DNA of 64,000 bases, from positions 262,311-326,310 of the forward strand of contig QHZD01000019.1 in assembly GCA_003225315.1 (NCBI GenBank), in the 5' to 3' direction. The notes under the pieces are model-generated. The model ran no database searches. It had not been told where the DNA came from and was given only the letters and a program-made list of their open reading frames with translations. This DNA comes from Acidobacteriota bacterium (GTDB lineage Bacteria > Acidobacteriota > Terriglobia > Acidiferrales > UBA7541). This document shows positions 8,385 through 16,549 of this stretch, in pieces. The translations under genes and the position numbers were made by a program. How positions within the stretch are numbered: the first letter of the stretch is position 1; the number at the start of each line of letters is the position of its first letter.

Positions 8385-8471
8385 TGGTGCGGAAGGAGGG
8401 ATTTGAACCCCCACGGCCTTTCGGCCACAAGATCCTAAGTCTTGCGCGTCTGCCAGTTCCGCCACTCCCGC
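8385..8471 (-). tRNA. tRNA-Leu (UAG anticodon)
   Basis: 87 nt with a long variable arm. The acceptor stem pairs GCGGGAG with CTTCCGC (one G-U pair); the anticodon stem CAAGA/TCTTG encloses CTTAGGA, giving anticodon UAG; the T arm contains GGTTCAAATCC. The terminal CCA is encoded. Confidence 0.97.
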
Positions 8472-8748
8472 AGTGGTGGCTCTATTCTACAAGCTTGAGA
8501 CTCGGAGCTCCAATGGGATTTGGGGCCAGCCGCTACAAAACTGGGAGGTTTCGATACGAATTTCCGGGATGAAACACTAGAACTGGTAGCAGGCCGCGCG
8601 AAAGCGCAAGTGTTGGTGCTGGATTCGAGGAGGGGGTAAGGGCATAATACCGTTGTCGAGAATAGAACTGCTTGGCCAGTCTCCTGCCAGGCCGATGCGC
8701 CAATGCTAGGCGCGGGCTCCAACCGACGCTGCGAATGAGGGCAGCGGC

Positions 8749-9591
8749 ATGATCATTCAAGAGCAAGGCGATCATCTGATCGTGATTCGCCAGACGGACC
8801 ACGCGGTTCTGTCGGGGTATTTTGCGCGCGAAGCAGGCAACGAGAATTTTGCGCGACCCGAGCCCCTGGAATCATTCCAACTTGCCGCCACCGAGCACGA
8901 CAATGGGTGGAACGAGTGGGAACTCCAGCCGCGAATCGATCCCGTCACCTTCTTGCCGTACAGCTTCATGTCGGTGCCAACGCAGGAGCACATCGACCTC
9001 TATCAGCGGGGCATCGAACGCGTTGTAAAAGTGGACCGTTACGCCGGCCTACTCGTCAGCATGCACTGCGCGGGACTATACGATCGGACGCGTGCCACCA
9101 TGCCGGGATTTTCGGCGAAGTATGTAAAAACGCAGGAAGCCGCCGTTGTAAATGATTTCCTGCAAAGGTTGCGGCTGCAACAATTGCGGCTAAAAGTGGA
9201 CCTGCGGGGGGACCCCGCGACAAAAGATTTTGCCGACGAAAAGTGGGTGCAAGCCAACGCGCAGAGGCTCGAAGCCCTGGACCGCCTCTCACTTTACTTT
9301 TGCCTGGGCCCGCTGGGGCCGGCCACGATCGACGCTGTGCCGGCCAATTACCAGGGCAATGAAGTGGATTGGGATCTACATCCGGAGGAAAATAACGGAG
9401 CTACGCTGGAACCCTATCCTTTCCGCCGCGATCCGCTGGAAATCAGCATTCTGGCGCGGCGAATTCCAAAGGACCGGTATGCGGACAGTCTAGACCTTCA
9501 GAAGGCGCTGGCCACGGCGCCGTACTTCGGGCAGAAATTCACGGTGCGGGCGGGCGGGACACAGATGCGGGCGCGCGTCGCCGGCATCTGA
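8749..9591 (+). CDS. DUF3891 family protein
   Basis: 280 aa, near the typical length for DUF3891, a family of unknown function. Recognisable stretches are the opening MIIQEQGDHLIVIRQTDHA, the TEHDNGWNEWE motif around residue 48, and SMHCAGLYD around residue 105; the conserved His and Asp residues (TxHDxGW, SxH) suggest a metal-dependent enzyme of HD-like type, which is inference. No signal peptide or membrane segment. It stands alone downstream of tRNA-Leu, followed by a convergent small gene. Confidence 0.85.
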   Translation: MIIQEQGDHLIVIRQTDHAVLSGYFAREAGNENFARPEPLESFQLAATEHDNGWNEWELQPRIDPVTFLPYSFMSVPTQEHIDLYQRGIERVVKVDRYAGLLVSMHCAGLYDRTRATMPGFSAKYVKTQEAAVVNDFLQRLRLQQLRLKVDLRGDPATKDFADEKWVQANAQRLEALDRLSLYFCLGPLGPATIDAVPANYQGNEVDWDLHPEENNGATLEPYPFRRDPLEISILARRIPKDRYADSLDLQKALATAPYFGQKFTVRAGGTQMRARVAGI

Positions 9592-9632
9592 ACATGCCGG
9601 CTGGCGCCCTGCGTTTCAAACGCGGTTAGTTG

Positions 9633-9929
9633 CTAGACGCCGGTGCGCGTGGCGCGCTCGATTCCTTCCGCGATTCGCATAATGAGCAACGCCAGCTCGA
9701 GGAACAACCGGGTAATCAGAATGCCCACGAACAAAGACACGATTCCCGCGACGAGATTGATTAGCGCATCCGCGGGAGATTGCTGATAACCGAGCACCAC
9801 GCGGGCGACCACGAAGATGCCACCGCCGATGATACCGATGACATACAGCAGCTTGACGAGACTGCGAAGGAGCGAATGATGGAATGCGAAATCGAATAGT
9901 CCCGCAAAGAAATTCTTTTCTTCGGGCAT
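9633..9929 (-). CDS. DUF4282 family small membrane protein
   Basis: 98 aa from the ATG at 9929, supported by AGGAGG four bases upstream; the frame also contains an upstream Met at 9947. The layout matches DUF4282: FFAGLFDFAFHHSLL before a first membrane helix (LVKLLYVIGIIGGGIFVVARVV), a loop, then a second helix (IVSLFVGILITRLFLELALLI) ending in MRIAEGIE. Two membrane segments, function unknown. Confidence 0.8.
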   Translation of the reverse strand: MPEEKNFFAGLFDFAFHHSLLRSLVKLLYVIGIIGGGIFVVARVVLGYQQSPADALINLVAGIVSLFVGILITRLFLELALLIMRIAEGIERATRTGV

Positions 9930-10187
9930 GCGGCCTCCTGGGCACACAAATTACTTTTGATTGCTGGGGTAATAGAGTTAGTAAAGCCATTCCGTGCTGG
10001 AAGTCAAGCGAAGTGAATCGGCTGCGCCTAATTGGTCATGGAGTCCGTCGCGGGAAATGTAGGAAGTCGAAATGAAATGGCAGCAATCCTTTCTTCTTGA
10101 CAATCCCGGCGCCCACGTACATCTTGGTTGGCTTCGTCGCGCTTCCATGCGAATCGTGTGGAGTGGAAGAGGCGAACTCGCTCACCT

Positions 10188-11147
10188 ATGACCAAGGTCC
10201 GGCTCTGTTTTCACGATCGCTGTTTTGATGGCACCGCTTCGGCCGCTCTCTTTTACAGGTTTTATCGCGAGCGATTTGACCAGAGCGCGGAGTTCGGTTT
10301 TACGGGGATGACGCACCGCGCGGCGCAGTCCTGGGAAGCAGGCCTTTTCGACGGCGACGAAAATGTAATTGTAGATTTCAAGTTTTCTAATTCGCCGAAA
10401 GTGACGTGGTGGTTTGACCATCATCAAAGCGCGTTTCTGACGCCGGCCGACGCTGAACAATTCCGCAAGCAGCCTGGCCCGCACATGTTTTACGAACCAG
10501 ACTACAAATCCTGCACCAAGCTGATTGCCACCATCGCGAAGGAAAGATTTGGGTTCGATACCAAACCGCTCGCGGACTTGATTCATTGGGGAGACATCAT
10601 CGACGGCGCGCAATATCCTACGCCGCAATCGGCCGTCGAGCTTGCGGAGCCGGCGACGCAACTGGCGTTGGTGATCGAAGCGGCGCCGGAAAATGGCCTG
10701 CCGGCAAAGATTATTCCGGAACTGGCGTACCGCCCACTGGGCGAAATGGTGAGGCTGCCGCTGGTGGCCAAACATCTGGGACCGCTTCTCGAACGGCATC
10801 GCAAATCGATTGAAATCCTGCGTGAACGCATCGAGGCCCGCGACGGCGTTATTTTTTTTGACGTTAGCGACCTGGATTTTGAGGGCTACAACAAGTTCAT
10901 TCCATACCTGCTGCACCCGGAATGCGTGTATTCCGTGAGCGTTAGCGCTTCTGCCGTGCGCGCGAAAGTCTCGCTGGGCACGAACCCGTGGAATCAGGCC
11001 GCCGCGAATCAGAACCTGGCTTCACTCGCGGAAAAATTTGGCGGCGGGGGACATCCGCGCGTCTCTGCAATCTCGTTCGAACCCGGTGATTTGCAGCGCG
11101 CGCGAGAAGTTGCTCGCGGCCTGGCCGCCACGTTGCGCGCAAAATAA
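10188..11147 (+). CDS. DHH family phosphoesterase
   Basis: 319 aa from the ATG at 10188, chosen because the conserved domain begins there (the frame is open to 10128). Metal-binding motifs of the DHH superfamily are visible: FHDRCFDG (H9, D10, D14), VIVDF (D63), and WWFDHH (77-79). The C-terminal DHHA1-type motif GGGGHPRVSAI sits near residue 285. Relatives include NrnA-type oligoribonucleases and RecJ-like enzymes; this member is closest in layout to stand-alone DHH proteins of undefined substrate. It lies between DUF4282 and tRNA-Lys. Confidence 0.85.
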   Translation: MTKVRLCFHDRCFDGTASAALFYRFYRERFDQSAEFGFTGMTHRAAQSWEAGLFDGDENVIVDFKFSNSPKVTWWFDHHQSAFLTPADAEQFRKQPGPHMFYEPDYKSCTKLIATIAKERFGFDTKPLADLIHWGDIIDGAQYPTPQSAVELAEPATQLALVIEAAPENGLPAKIIPELAYRPLGEMVRLPLVAKHLGPLLERHRKSIEILRERIEARDGVIFFDVSDLDFEGYNKFIPYLLHPECVYSVSVSASAVRAKVSLGTNPWNQAAANQNLASLAEKFGGGGHPRVSAISFEPGDLQRAREVARGLAATLRAK

Positions 11148-11228
11148 GGCATGTCTCGCGGAGCCGTGCCTGATTCCTGCTGTTCGACAAAATTGTTTGT
11201 CCCATGTAAAATTCCAAATTGTCACCCT

Positions 11229-11303
<75 letters not shown>

Positions 11304-11304
<1 letters not shown>

Positions 11305-13097
11305 TGTTTCTTTCTAACTTCTTGAATCACAACGACCAGTTGAACCGGCTGACGGGAAAGACGTATCCTGATAGCACCACAGTGAATTACACGTATGACA
11401 ACGACTCGCGCTTGACGCAGGTGAACGATCCCACCGGCACCTATCAGTTCACGTTTGACAATATGGGGCGGCTGACAGGTACAACGACAAGCTACACGTT
11501 CCTGGCCAGGAATTTCACCGCGAGCTACGCATACGACAAGGCGTCGAATCGCACGGGGTTCACTGATCCCGAAAACGGCGCGACGAGCTACGTGTACGAC
11601 ACGCTGAACCGGCTGCAAACGCTGACGCCGCCGAGTGCGTTCACAGGGAGCGGGAATTTCGGATTCAGCTACGACGCACTCTCACGCCGTACGCAGATGA
11701 CGCGCCCGAACAATCTGGTCACGAATTACGGCTACGACAATCTTTCGCACCTGCTTAGTGTGCTGCACCAGAGCGGCTCGACCACTTTGGACGGCGCGAG
11801 CTACGGTGTGGACAACGCCGGGAACCGAACCAGCCGCACGCCGCAACCTTCGGGAACCGCCAGCAATTACACGTACGACCCGATCTATGAGTTGACCCAG
11901 GTTACACAAGGTGGCTCCACGACGGAAAGCTACACTTATGACCCCGTTGGCAATCGCCTCAGTACGCTCGGCGTGTCACCGTACAACGTGAACACGTCGA
12001 ATGAGCTGACTTCGACGCCAACCACGACCTACACGTACGATTCCAACGGCAACACGCTGACCAAAGCGGTTGGCTCCAATGCCACGAACTACACTTGGGA
12101 CTTCGAGAACCGCCTTGCGAGCGTGACGCTCCCAGGAAGCGGCGGCACGGTCAGCTTCAAATACGATCCCTTCGGCAGAAGAATCTACAAATCCTCCAGT
12201 TCCGGCACTTCCGTTTATGCATACGACGGGGATAATCTGATCGAGGAAACAAACGCGAGCGGCACAGTCGTCGCTCGCTACTCCCAAACGGAGTATGTTG
12301 ATGAGCCGCTCGCCATGCTGCGCAGCGGAACCACGAGCTACTTCCACACCGACGGGTTGGGATCAACCACATCACTGAGCAATGCCTCGGGAGCGCTGGC
12401 GCAGACGTACACATACGATTCCTTCGGGAAACGGGTTACTTCTTCCGGCTCGCTGACGAATCCGTTTCAGTACACGAGCCGCGAACTTGACGACGAGACT
12501 AGTCTCTACTATTTCAGGGCGCGCTACTTCGACCCGAGCACTGGTAGGTTCATCTCCGAAGACCCGTTGGGATGGGATGTCGGACCAAACTATTACTCCT
12601 ATGTGGATAACAGTCCCCTGTTTCTCATTGACCCATCGGGATTGGCACCCTGCAAAATCGACGCGAAATGCCGAGCGAACCGAACAACACCATTGCGGGT
12701 CATTCGCATTGGAACCCTCGGCATTGTGAATATCAAACACTGCTACATCGGTGTGACGGACGCCAACGGAGACACGTCCATAATCTCTGCCGGACCAGAC
12801 CGCAACGACTTCCACAAAATGACGTCGGGGGTCAAGCCGGTTAAGGATTCAGACGAAAAGAATAATTTTAATAAGGACAAAGATTTGAAGTTGAAATGCT
12901 CAAATGGCGACGATCCCTGCCACCAAGTTGATTGCCTCGTGGCAGCCGGGAAGGAGTACCAGAACCGTTTCCCCGTTTACGATTTTCGAGGACAGAAAGC
13001 GCCAAACAGCAATTCATTCACAAATCAGGTAACCCAAGCTTGCGGCCTTACGTATAGCTTTCCTAGATTTGCAACCGGTTCGGGTTTTCAACCATGA
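11304..13097 (+). CDS. RHS/YD-repeat protein, 5'-truncated at the tRNA, with a C-terminal tip domain
   Basis: About 597 aa of open frame. From the first residues it is composed of YD repeats (NRLTGKTYPD, YTYDNDSRL, YDTLNRLQ, YDPVGNRL, YDPFGRRIYK), then the RHS core with YFHTDGLGS, FGKRV, YYFRARYFDP and GRFISEDPLG, ending at the usual DPxG border (IDPSGLA, near nucleotide 12640). The last 150 residues are a variable tip with HCYIGVTD and a late NSNSFTN motif, reminiscent of papain/NlpC-like tips but not proven. No start codon or signal peptide is present: the frame runs into the tRNA, so the N-terminal part is missing. It overlaps the next gene by ATGA. Confidence 0.85.
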
Positions 13098-14092
13098 CAA
13101 TAACGCTTCATGATCAACTCGGGATGAAGACCTTTCGCAGGGCGCGCTGTACGATACCAGCAATGGCCTGCGGGTTGGCAATGATACTAGCGTTGCAAAT
13201 CGCGCGTGCGAAAGATGCACTTCTTTCGGAACTGCAAAAGAGCCAGGCCACCGAGGCTATTTCCATAGTTTGGAATGACGGAGGGAGCGTCGGAGTTCTC
13301 CTGTTCGGGGACGGTAAACTTCACGAGACTCGAATTCTGCCAAGCGCTGTCGTTGGGAGAGATGTCAGTCTCACGTCCGATGGCGAACAGGTTGCCTTTG
13401 GTCTCTTTGAACAGCCATCAGACCTTCACCAACCGACCCTTTTAGCAGTCGCTAGCTCAGACGGAAGTAATCTCCGGAAAATTCCAACCATGCAACAGCC
13501 CATGATGATTTGCTGGTCTCCCCGAAAGGACCGCCTCGTACTTTGGGCATCCAAAACCGATTCGGGCAAGGGGTCGAAAGCGTCCGGACTCTGGACCCTC
13601 TGGCTTGACACTGGCGAATCTACTCTTATCGACGCTCACGGAAGCGCTTATTGCCCTAGCTGGTCGCCGGACGGCGCAAAGCTGGTGTACTCCGCGAAGG
13701 GTGCCGTCAGCATTTATGACACGGAAGCAAGAACCTCTCGTCGCCTCGCTGAAGGGGACTATGCGACGTGGTCCCCTGACGGAAAATGGATCGCGACCAG
13801 CAAAGGAAACGACTACTGGTTGCTGGACCCAGAGAGCGGCGCAGGCAAGGTTCTTTTCAAACAGAAAAATGCGTTCACTCCCCTGTGGTGGTCCCCGGAC
13901 TCCCAATATCTCGCATACGCCACCCATGTTGGTGTTTCGTTGAGCATTGTGGAGCAGGTGGACCTCCGGGTGAGGCGGGTCCACGATGGCGCAGACGTAA
14001 GACTGCAACGGTCCGCCTGGAAGACCGGCGTCCCAGACGTTCAGTGGGTTCGCAGCTTGCTCCTTCTTGCCCGCGCTAAGAGCGGCAGTTGA
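13094..14092 (+). CDS. Secreted TolB-like beta-propeller protein coupled to the RHS gene
   Basis: 332 aa. The start overlaps the RHS stop (ATGA), so the two are translationally coupled, the position where an immunity or accessory gene normally lies behind an RHS tip. An N-terminal hydrophobic stretch (about residues 22-38) suggests export. The body contains TolB/WD40-like blade motifs: SLTSDGEQVAFGLF, ICWSPRKDRLVLW, YCPSWSPDGAKLVYSA, YATWSPDGKWIATS, LWWSPDSQYLAYAT. The last 45 residues no longer look like a blade and may be out of frame. A role as immunity protein is only a guess from position. Confidence 0.7.
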   Translation: MTITLHDQLGMKTFRRARCTIPAMACGLAMILALQIARAKDALLSELQKSQATEAISIVWNDGGSVGVLLFGDGKLHETRILPSAVVGRDVSLTSDGEQVAFGLFEQPSDLHQPTLLAVASSDGSNLRKIPTMQQPMMICWSPRKDRLVLWASKTDSGKGSKASGLWTLWLDTGESTLIDAHGSAYCPSWSPDGAKLVYSAKGAVSIYDTEARTSRRLAEGDYATWSPDGKWIATSKGNDYWLLDPESGAGKVLFKQKNAFTPLWWSPDSQYLAYATHVGVSLSIVEQVDLRVRRVHDGADVRLQRSAWKTGVPDVQWVRSLLLLARAKSGS

Positions 14093-14122
14093 GGCATCTG
14101 AGGGCCTCTCAGGGCCGGTTAA

Positions 14123-14344
14123 TGACCTGCCCCCAGGCTCCGCGCACGGGATCATACGACACCAAGCTCTCCTGAACTCATGACTTCTGCCTCTTTCCGT
14201 TCTTCGCATTGCCGCTCGCAGGTGACCTGCCCCCAGGCTCCGCGTGACCTGCCCCCAGGCTCCGCGCACGGGATCATACGACACCAAGCTCTCCTGAACT
14301 CATGACTTCTGCCTCTTTCCGTTCTTCGCATTGCCGCTCGCAGG
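14123..14344. repeat. Nested copies of the IS3-element left end
   Basis: Three starts of the same IS end in a row, each beginning TGACCTGCCCCCAGGCTCC: a 100-bp copy at 14123-14222, a 22-bp copy at 14223-14244, and the copy that is continuous with the element from 14245. The 100-bp copy repeats the tail of the transposase gene. Confidence 0.85.
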
Positions 14345-15176
14345 GAGCCGTAGGCGACCGGAGCGCGGCAATGCGTCGAGCAAACTCCCGCGGTGCCAAA
14401 TATCCCAAGCTGCTGTGCGGTCGTTCTTCGTTGTACTCTTCTCTCCACGCACTAATCTTCACCCGCGCTTCAAACAAATTCCCAAACCAACTCGCATTTA
14501 GACACTCATCCCGCAACTTTCCATGGAAACTTTCCACATGCGCGTTCTGCACCGGCCGCCCCGGTTCAATATGCACTAACTCGATCTTCCGCTCCATCCC
14601 CCACGCCAGAAAATGCCGGCTCGTGAACTCCGGCCCGTTGTCACAGCGAATTGCTTCCGGCAATCCGCGTTCTGCAACGATCCGATCCAACTCCCGCGTC
14701 ACTCTCCGGCTCGCAAAACTCGTGTCCACTTCCAGTGCCAAACATTCCCGCGTGTACACGTCGATCACGCTCAACACGCGGAACTTCCGTCCGCTCTCCG
14801 CTGCATCGTACACAAAATCCAAAGCCCATTCCTGGTTCGCTCCCGTCACCACCGGACGCACAACACCCGCTCGCACCAAGCGTTTTCTTCTTCTCCGCCG
14901 AATCAACAACCCCGCTTCCCGGTATACCCGATACACTTTCTTGTGGTTCACGTGCATCCCTTTCGCCTCCAACTTCACCTGCAACCGCCGGTATCCCCAC
15001 TTCGGCTTCTCTCGCGCCGCCGCAATCAGCCCTTCCCGTAACGCTTCATCGTTCCGCCGACTCACATACCGCTGGCTCGACTCCGCCACGTTCAACAGTT
15101 CGCAGATCCGCCGCTGGCTCACCAGAAATTTTCCCCACAGCCAGCGCACTTCCTCCTTGCGCTCTACGAGCTCCAT
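14274..15176 (-). CDS. IS3-family transposase OrfB (DDE)
   Basis: 300 aa. Begins with an HTH_21-like helical part (RRICELLNVAESSQRY), then KWGYRRL, and an rve integrase core with the catalytic triad in LDFVYDA, RCDNGPEFTS and a final HVESFHGKLRDECLN carrying the Glu. The C-terminal RPHSSLGYLAPREFA is standard. The last 28 residues run into the element end. Made mainly as an OrfAB fusion through the frameshift site at the orfA end. All catalytic residues are present, so the element may still be active. Confidence 0.93.
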   Translation of the reverse strand: MELVERKEEVRWLWGKFLVSQRRICELLNVAESSQRYVSRRNDEALREGLIAAAREKPKWGYRRLQVKLEAKGMHVNHKKVYRVYREAGLLIRRRRRKRLVRAGVVRPVVTGANQEWALDFVYDAAESGRKFRVLSVIDVYTRECLALEVDTSFASRRVTRELDRIVAERGLPEAIRCDNGPEFTSRHFLAWGMERKIELVHIEPGRPVQNAHVESFHGKLRDECLNASWFGNLFEARVKISAWREEYNEERPHSSLGYLAPREFARRIAALRSPTAPCERQCEERKEAEVMSSGELGVV

Positions 15177-15439
15177 CCGTTTTTTTCAATCACCGCTTTC
15201 AGCATCTCCTTGTCCAGACTCAAGTCCGCCACCAGCTTCTTCAGCCGCCCGTTCTCATCTTCCAGCTGGCGCAGTCGCTGCGCCTCTCCCACACTCATCC
15301 CGCCATACTTCGCCTTCCACGCATACACCGTGTGCTTCGACACTCCCAGCTCCCGCCCCACTTCCGCCGCGCTCCGCCCTGCCTCCATCTGCTTCAGCGC
15401 CCCAATCATCTCCACTTCGCTATACTTCCTCTTCGTCAT
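15164..15439 (-). CDS. IS3-family transposase OrfA (helix-turn-helix)
   Basis: 91 aa. An HTH_8-type DNA-binding domain (KRKYSEVEMIGALKQMEAG, then AAEVGRELGVSKHTVYAWKAKYGG) followed by a leucine-zipper coiled coil (LRQLEDENGRLKKLVADLSLDKEMLK). It overlaps orfB by 13 bases. In its last codons GAA-AAA-AAC it carries the heptamer A-AAA-AAC, a canonical -1 slippery site that would join it to orfB. Confidence 0.93.
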   Translation of the reverse strand: MTKRKYSEVEMIGALKQMEAGRSAAEVGRELGVSKHTVYAWKAKYGGMSVGEAQRLRQLEDENGRLKKLVADLSLDKEMLKAVIEKNGWSS

Positions 15440-15511
15440 GTCTTCTCCTTCCCAACTCCGCGACTTACGATTTTCATATACACCCGTGCGCGGAAAATGG
15501 GGAGCAGGTCA

Positions 15512-15900
15512 GATCCCGACGGCACGGTCTACTGCCGACCAGCTAACGACACCGAAAAGAATCAGGGAGTGAGCCAAGTTTGCGACGTGACCGACACCGA
15601 GTACGTCAATTCCAGTAAGCAACAGCGAGATGCATATGACCAGGCTGGGTACCACCACTACTTTTGCTCTTGCGACACGCCTGCTGACAGGGCCGCTTGG
15701 ATGCGGTTCGCGGGCGGCGCTACAACCGACGTTACAGCGGATTACTTCTTCAACTTCCCAGCGCTATTTTCGGGAGTGAAAGGGATATTCAACCTTGGGC
15801 GTGCAGCAGGCGCCTTTGAACTCACGACGATTGGTTCTGGTGCAAAGCTTCCGCGGCGCTGGAGAGCGGCGCACGGTTCCTATACGGGAACTCGCGGAAA
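15512..15900 (+). pseudogene. Orphan RHS C-terminal tip
   Basis: The frame begins directly at the IS right end with DPDGTVYC, the DPxG border that separates RHS core from tip, and continues through a Cys-rich stretch (VCDVTDTEYV, YHHYFCSCDTPADRAAW) and a hydrophobic GVKGIFNLGRAAGAF. There is no core, start codon or ribosome site, so it is a silent tip cassette. The end is uncertain: the frame is open to 16057, but the part beyond about 15900 overlaps the minus-strand gene and loses protein character. The activity of the tip is not recognised. Confidence 0.6.
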
Positions 15901-15947
15901 ACAAAGACACGCGGTTAAGGATAAAAGGAGCACCGCACGCCATGAGG

Positions 15948-16337
15948 TCACTGGATGCGCTCCCGAGCGAAGCGGTCGTGACCAGCCCAGTAAGGACACT
16001 GCGGGCAGGATTTCCCCTCGGGGTAGTCGATGCCCTCCTCATGAGGACATCCGATAAGGCCATCGGTGACGATCACGGACTTGGCGGCGTGCTCTTTGAG
16101 GAAGGCGAGAACCTTATCGCCAACTTCGAGGTCGGAACGCACGTCGGAATGCTCGGAGAACCAACGTTCAAGGGGGTCGGGTTCGTGGCCTTCGTCACGC
16201 ACGACGGCGACAACGACTTTCGTAGCGAGTTCGGCCGTTGGGCCGTAGAAGGCGATCGTGGCGATAGGATAGCCGCGAAAGCCCTGCTTGACTTTCCTAC
16301 GCAACCACGGCGACGAGGGCTTCCATTTCTTGCTCAT
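15948..16337 (-). CDS. Conserved hypothetical protein with C-terminal Cys cluster
   Basis: 129 aa. I recognise the pattern as a conserved uncharacterised protein found in scattered bacteria: FRGYPIATIAFYGP near the N-terminus, TKVVVAVV, KSVIVTDGLIGCPHEEGIDYP, and GKSCPQCPYWAGHDR at the end. The spacing C-P-H-E-E-G ... C-P-Q-C-P suggests a metal site. It lies in the mobile interval on the opposite strand to the RHS parts and is probably cargo. No function is known to me. Confidence 0.7.
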   Translation of the reverse strand: MSKKWKPSSPWLRRKVKQGFRGYPIATIAFYGPTAELATKVVVAVVRDEGHEPDPLERWFSEHSDVRSDLEVGDKVLAFLKEHAAKSVIVTDGLIGCPHEEGIDYPEGKSCPQCPYWAGHDRFARERIQ

Positions 16338-16549
16338 GGAAGTTCAACTTGGCGAATCTGTTCAGTCGGACGCCGAGGGCATTACAAATAATGACTTGCT
16401 CCGAAACCCAATCAGAATCATACGACAATTTGAAGGCTTGCGAAATCTGGGCACAAATTTGGGAACAAAACCCTGCCAAACACCATCAGAAACCGTGATA
16501 CATGACGCATGGAAATGCAAGAAAAGCCAACTACATAGCATTTCTGGAT

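Larger units (their letters stand above)
14245..15511 (-). mobile_element. IS3-family insertion sequence
   Basis: About 1267 bp. The ends form imperfect inverted repeats of 28-29 bp: both begin TGACCTGC and end CCGCGCACGGG (left 14245-14272; right, complement of 15483-15511). Inside are two overlapping frames on the minus strand, orfA and orfB, the normal IS3 layout with a -1 frameshift site between them. No target duplication can be read because the left side is occupied by further IS-end copies. Confidence 0.88.

Noticed and set aside
8312-8572. Open frame of 86 codons in front of DUF3891
   Set aside because: Its readable part (GFEPPRPFG...LPVPPLPQW) is antisense translation of tRNA-Leu, a common artefact.
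14302-15546. Long plus-strand frames across the IS3 element
   Set aside because: They are antisense to the transposase genes and Ser/Pro-rich, with no protein features.
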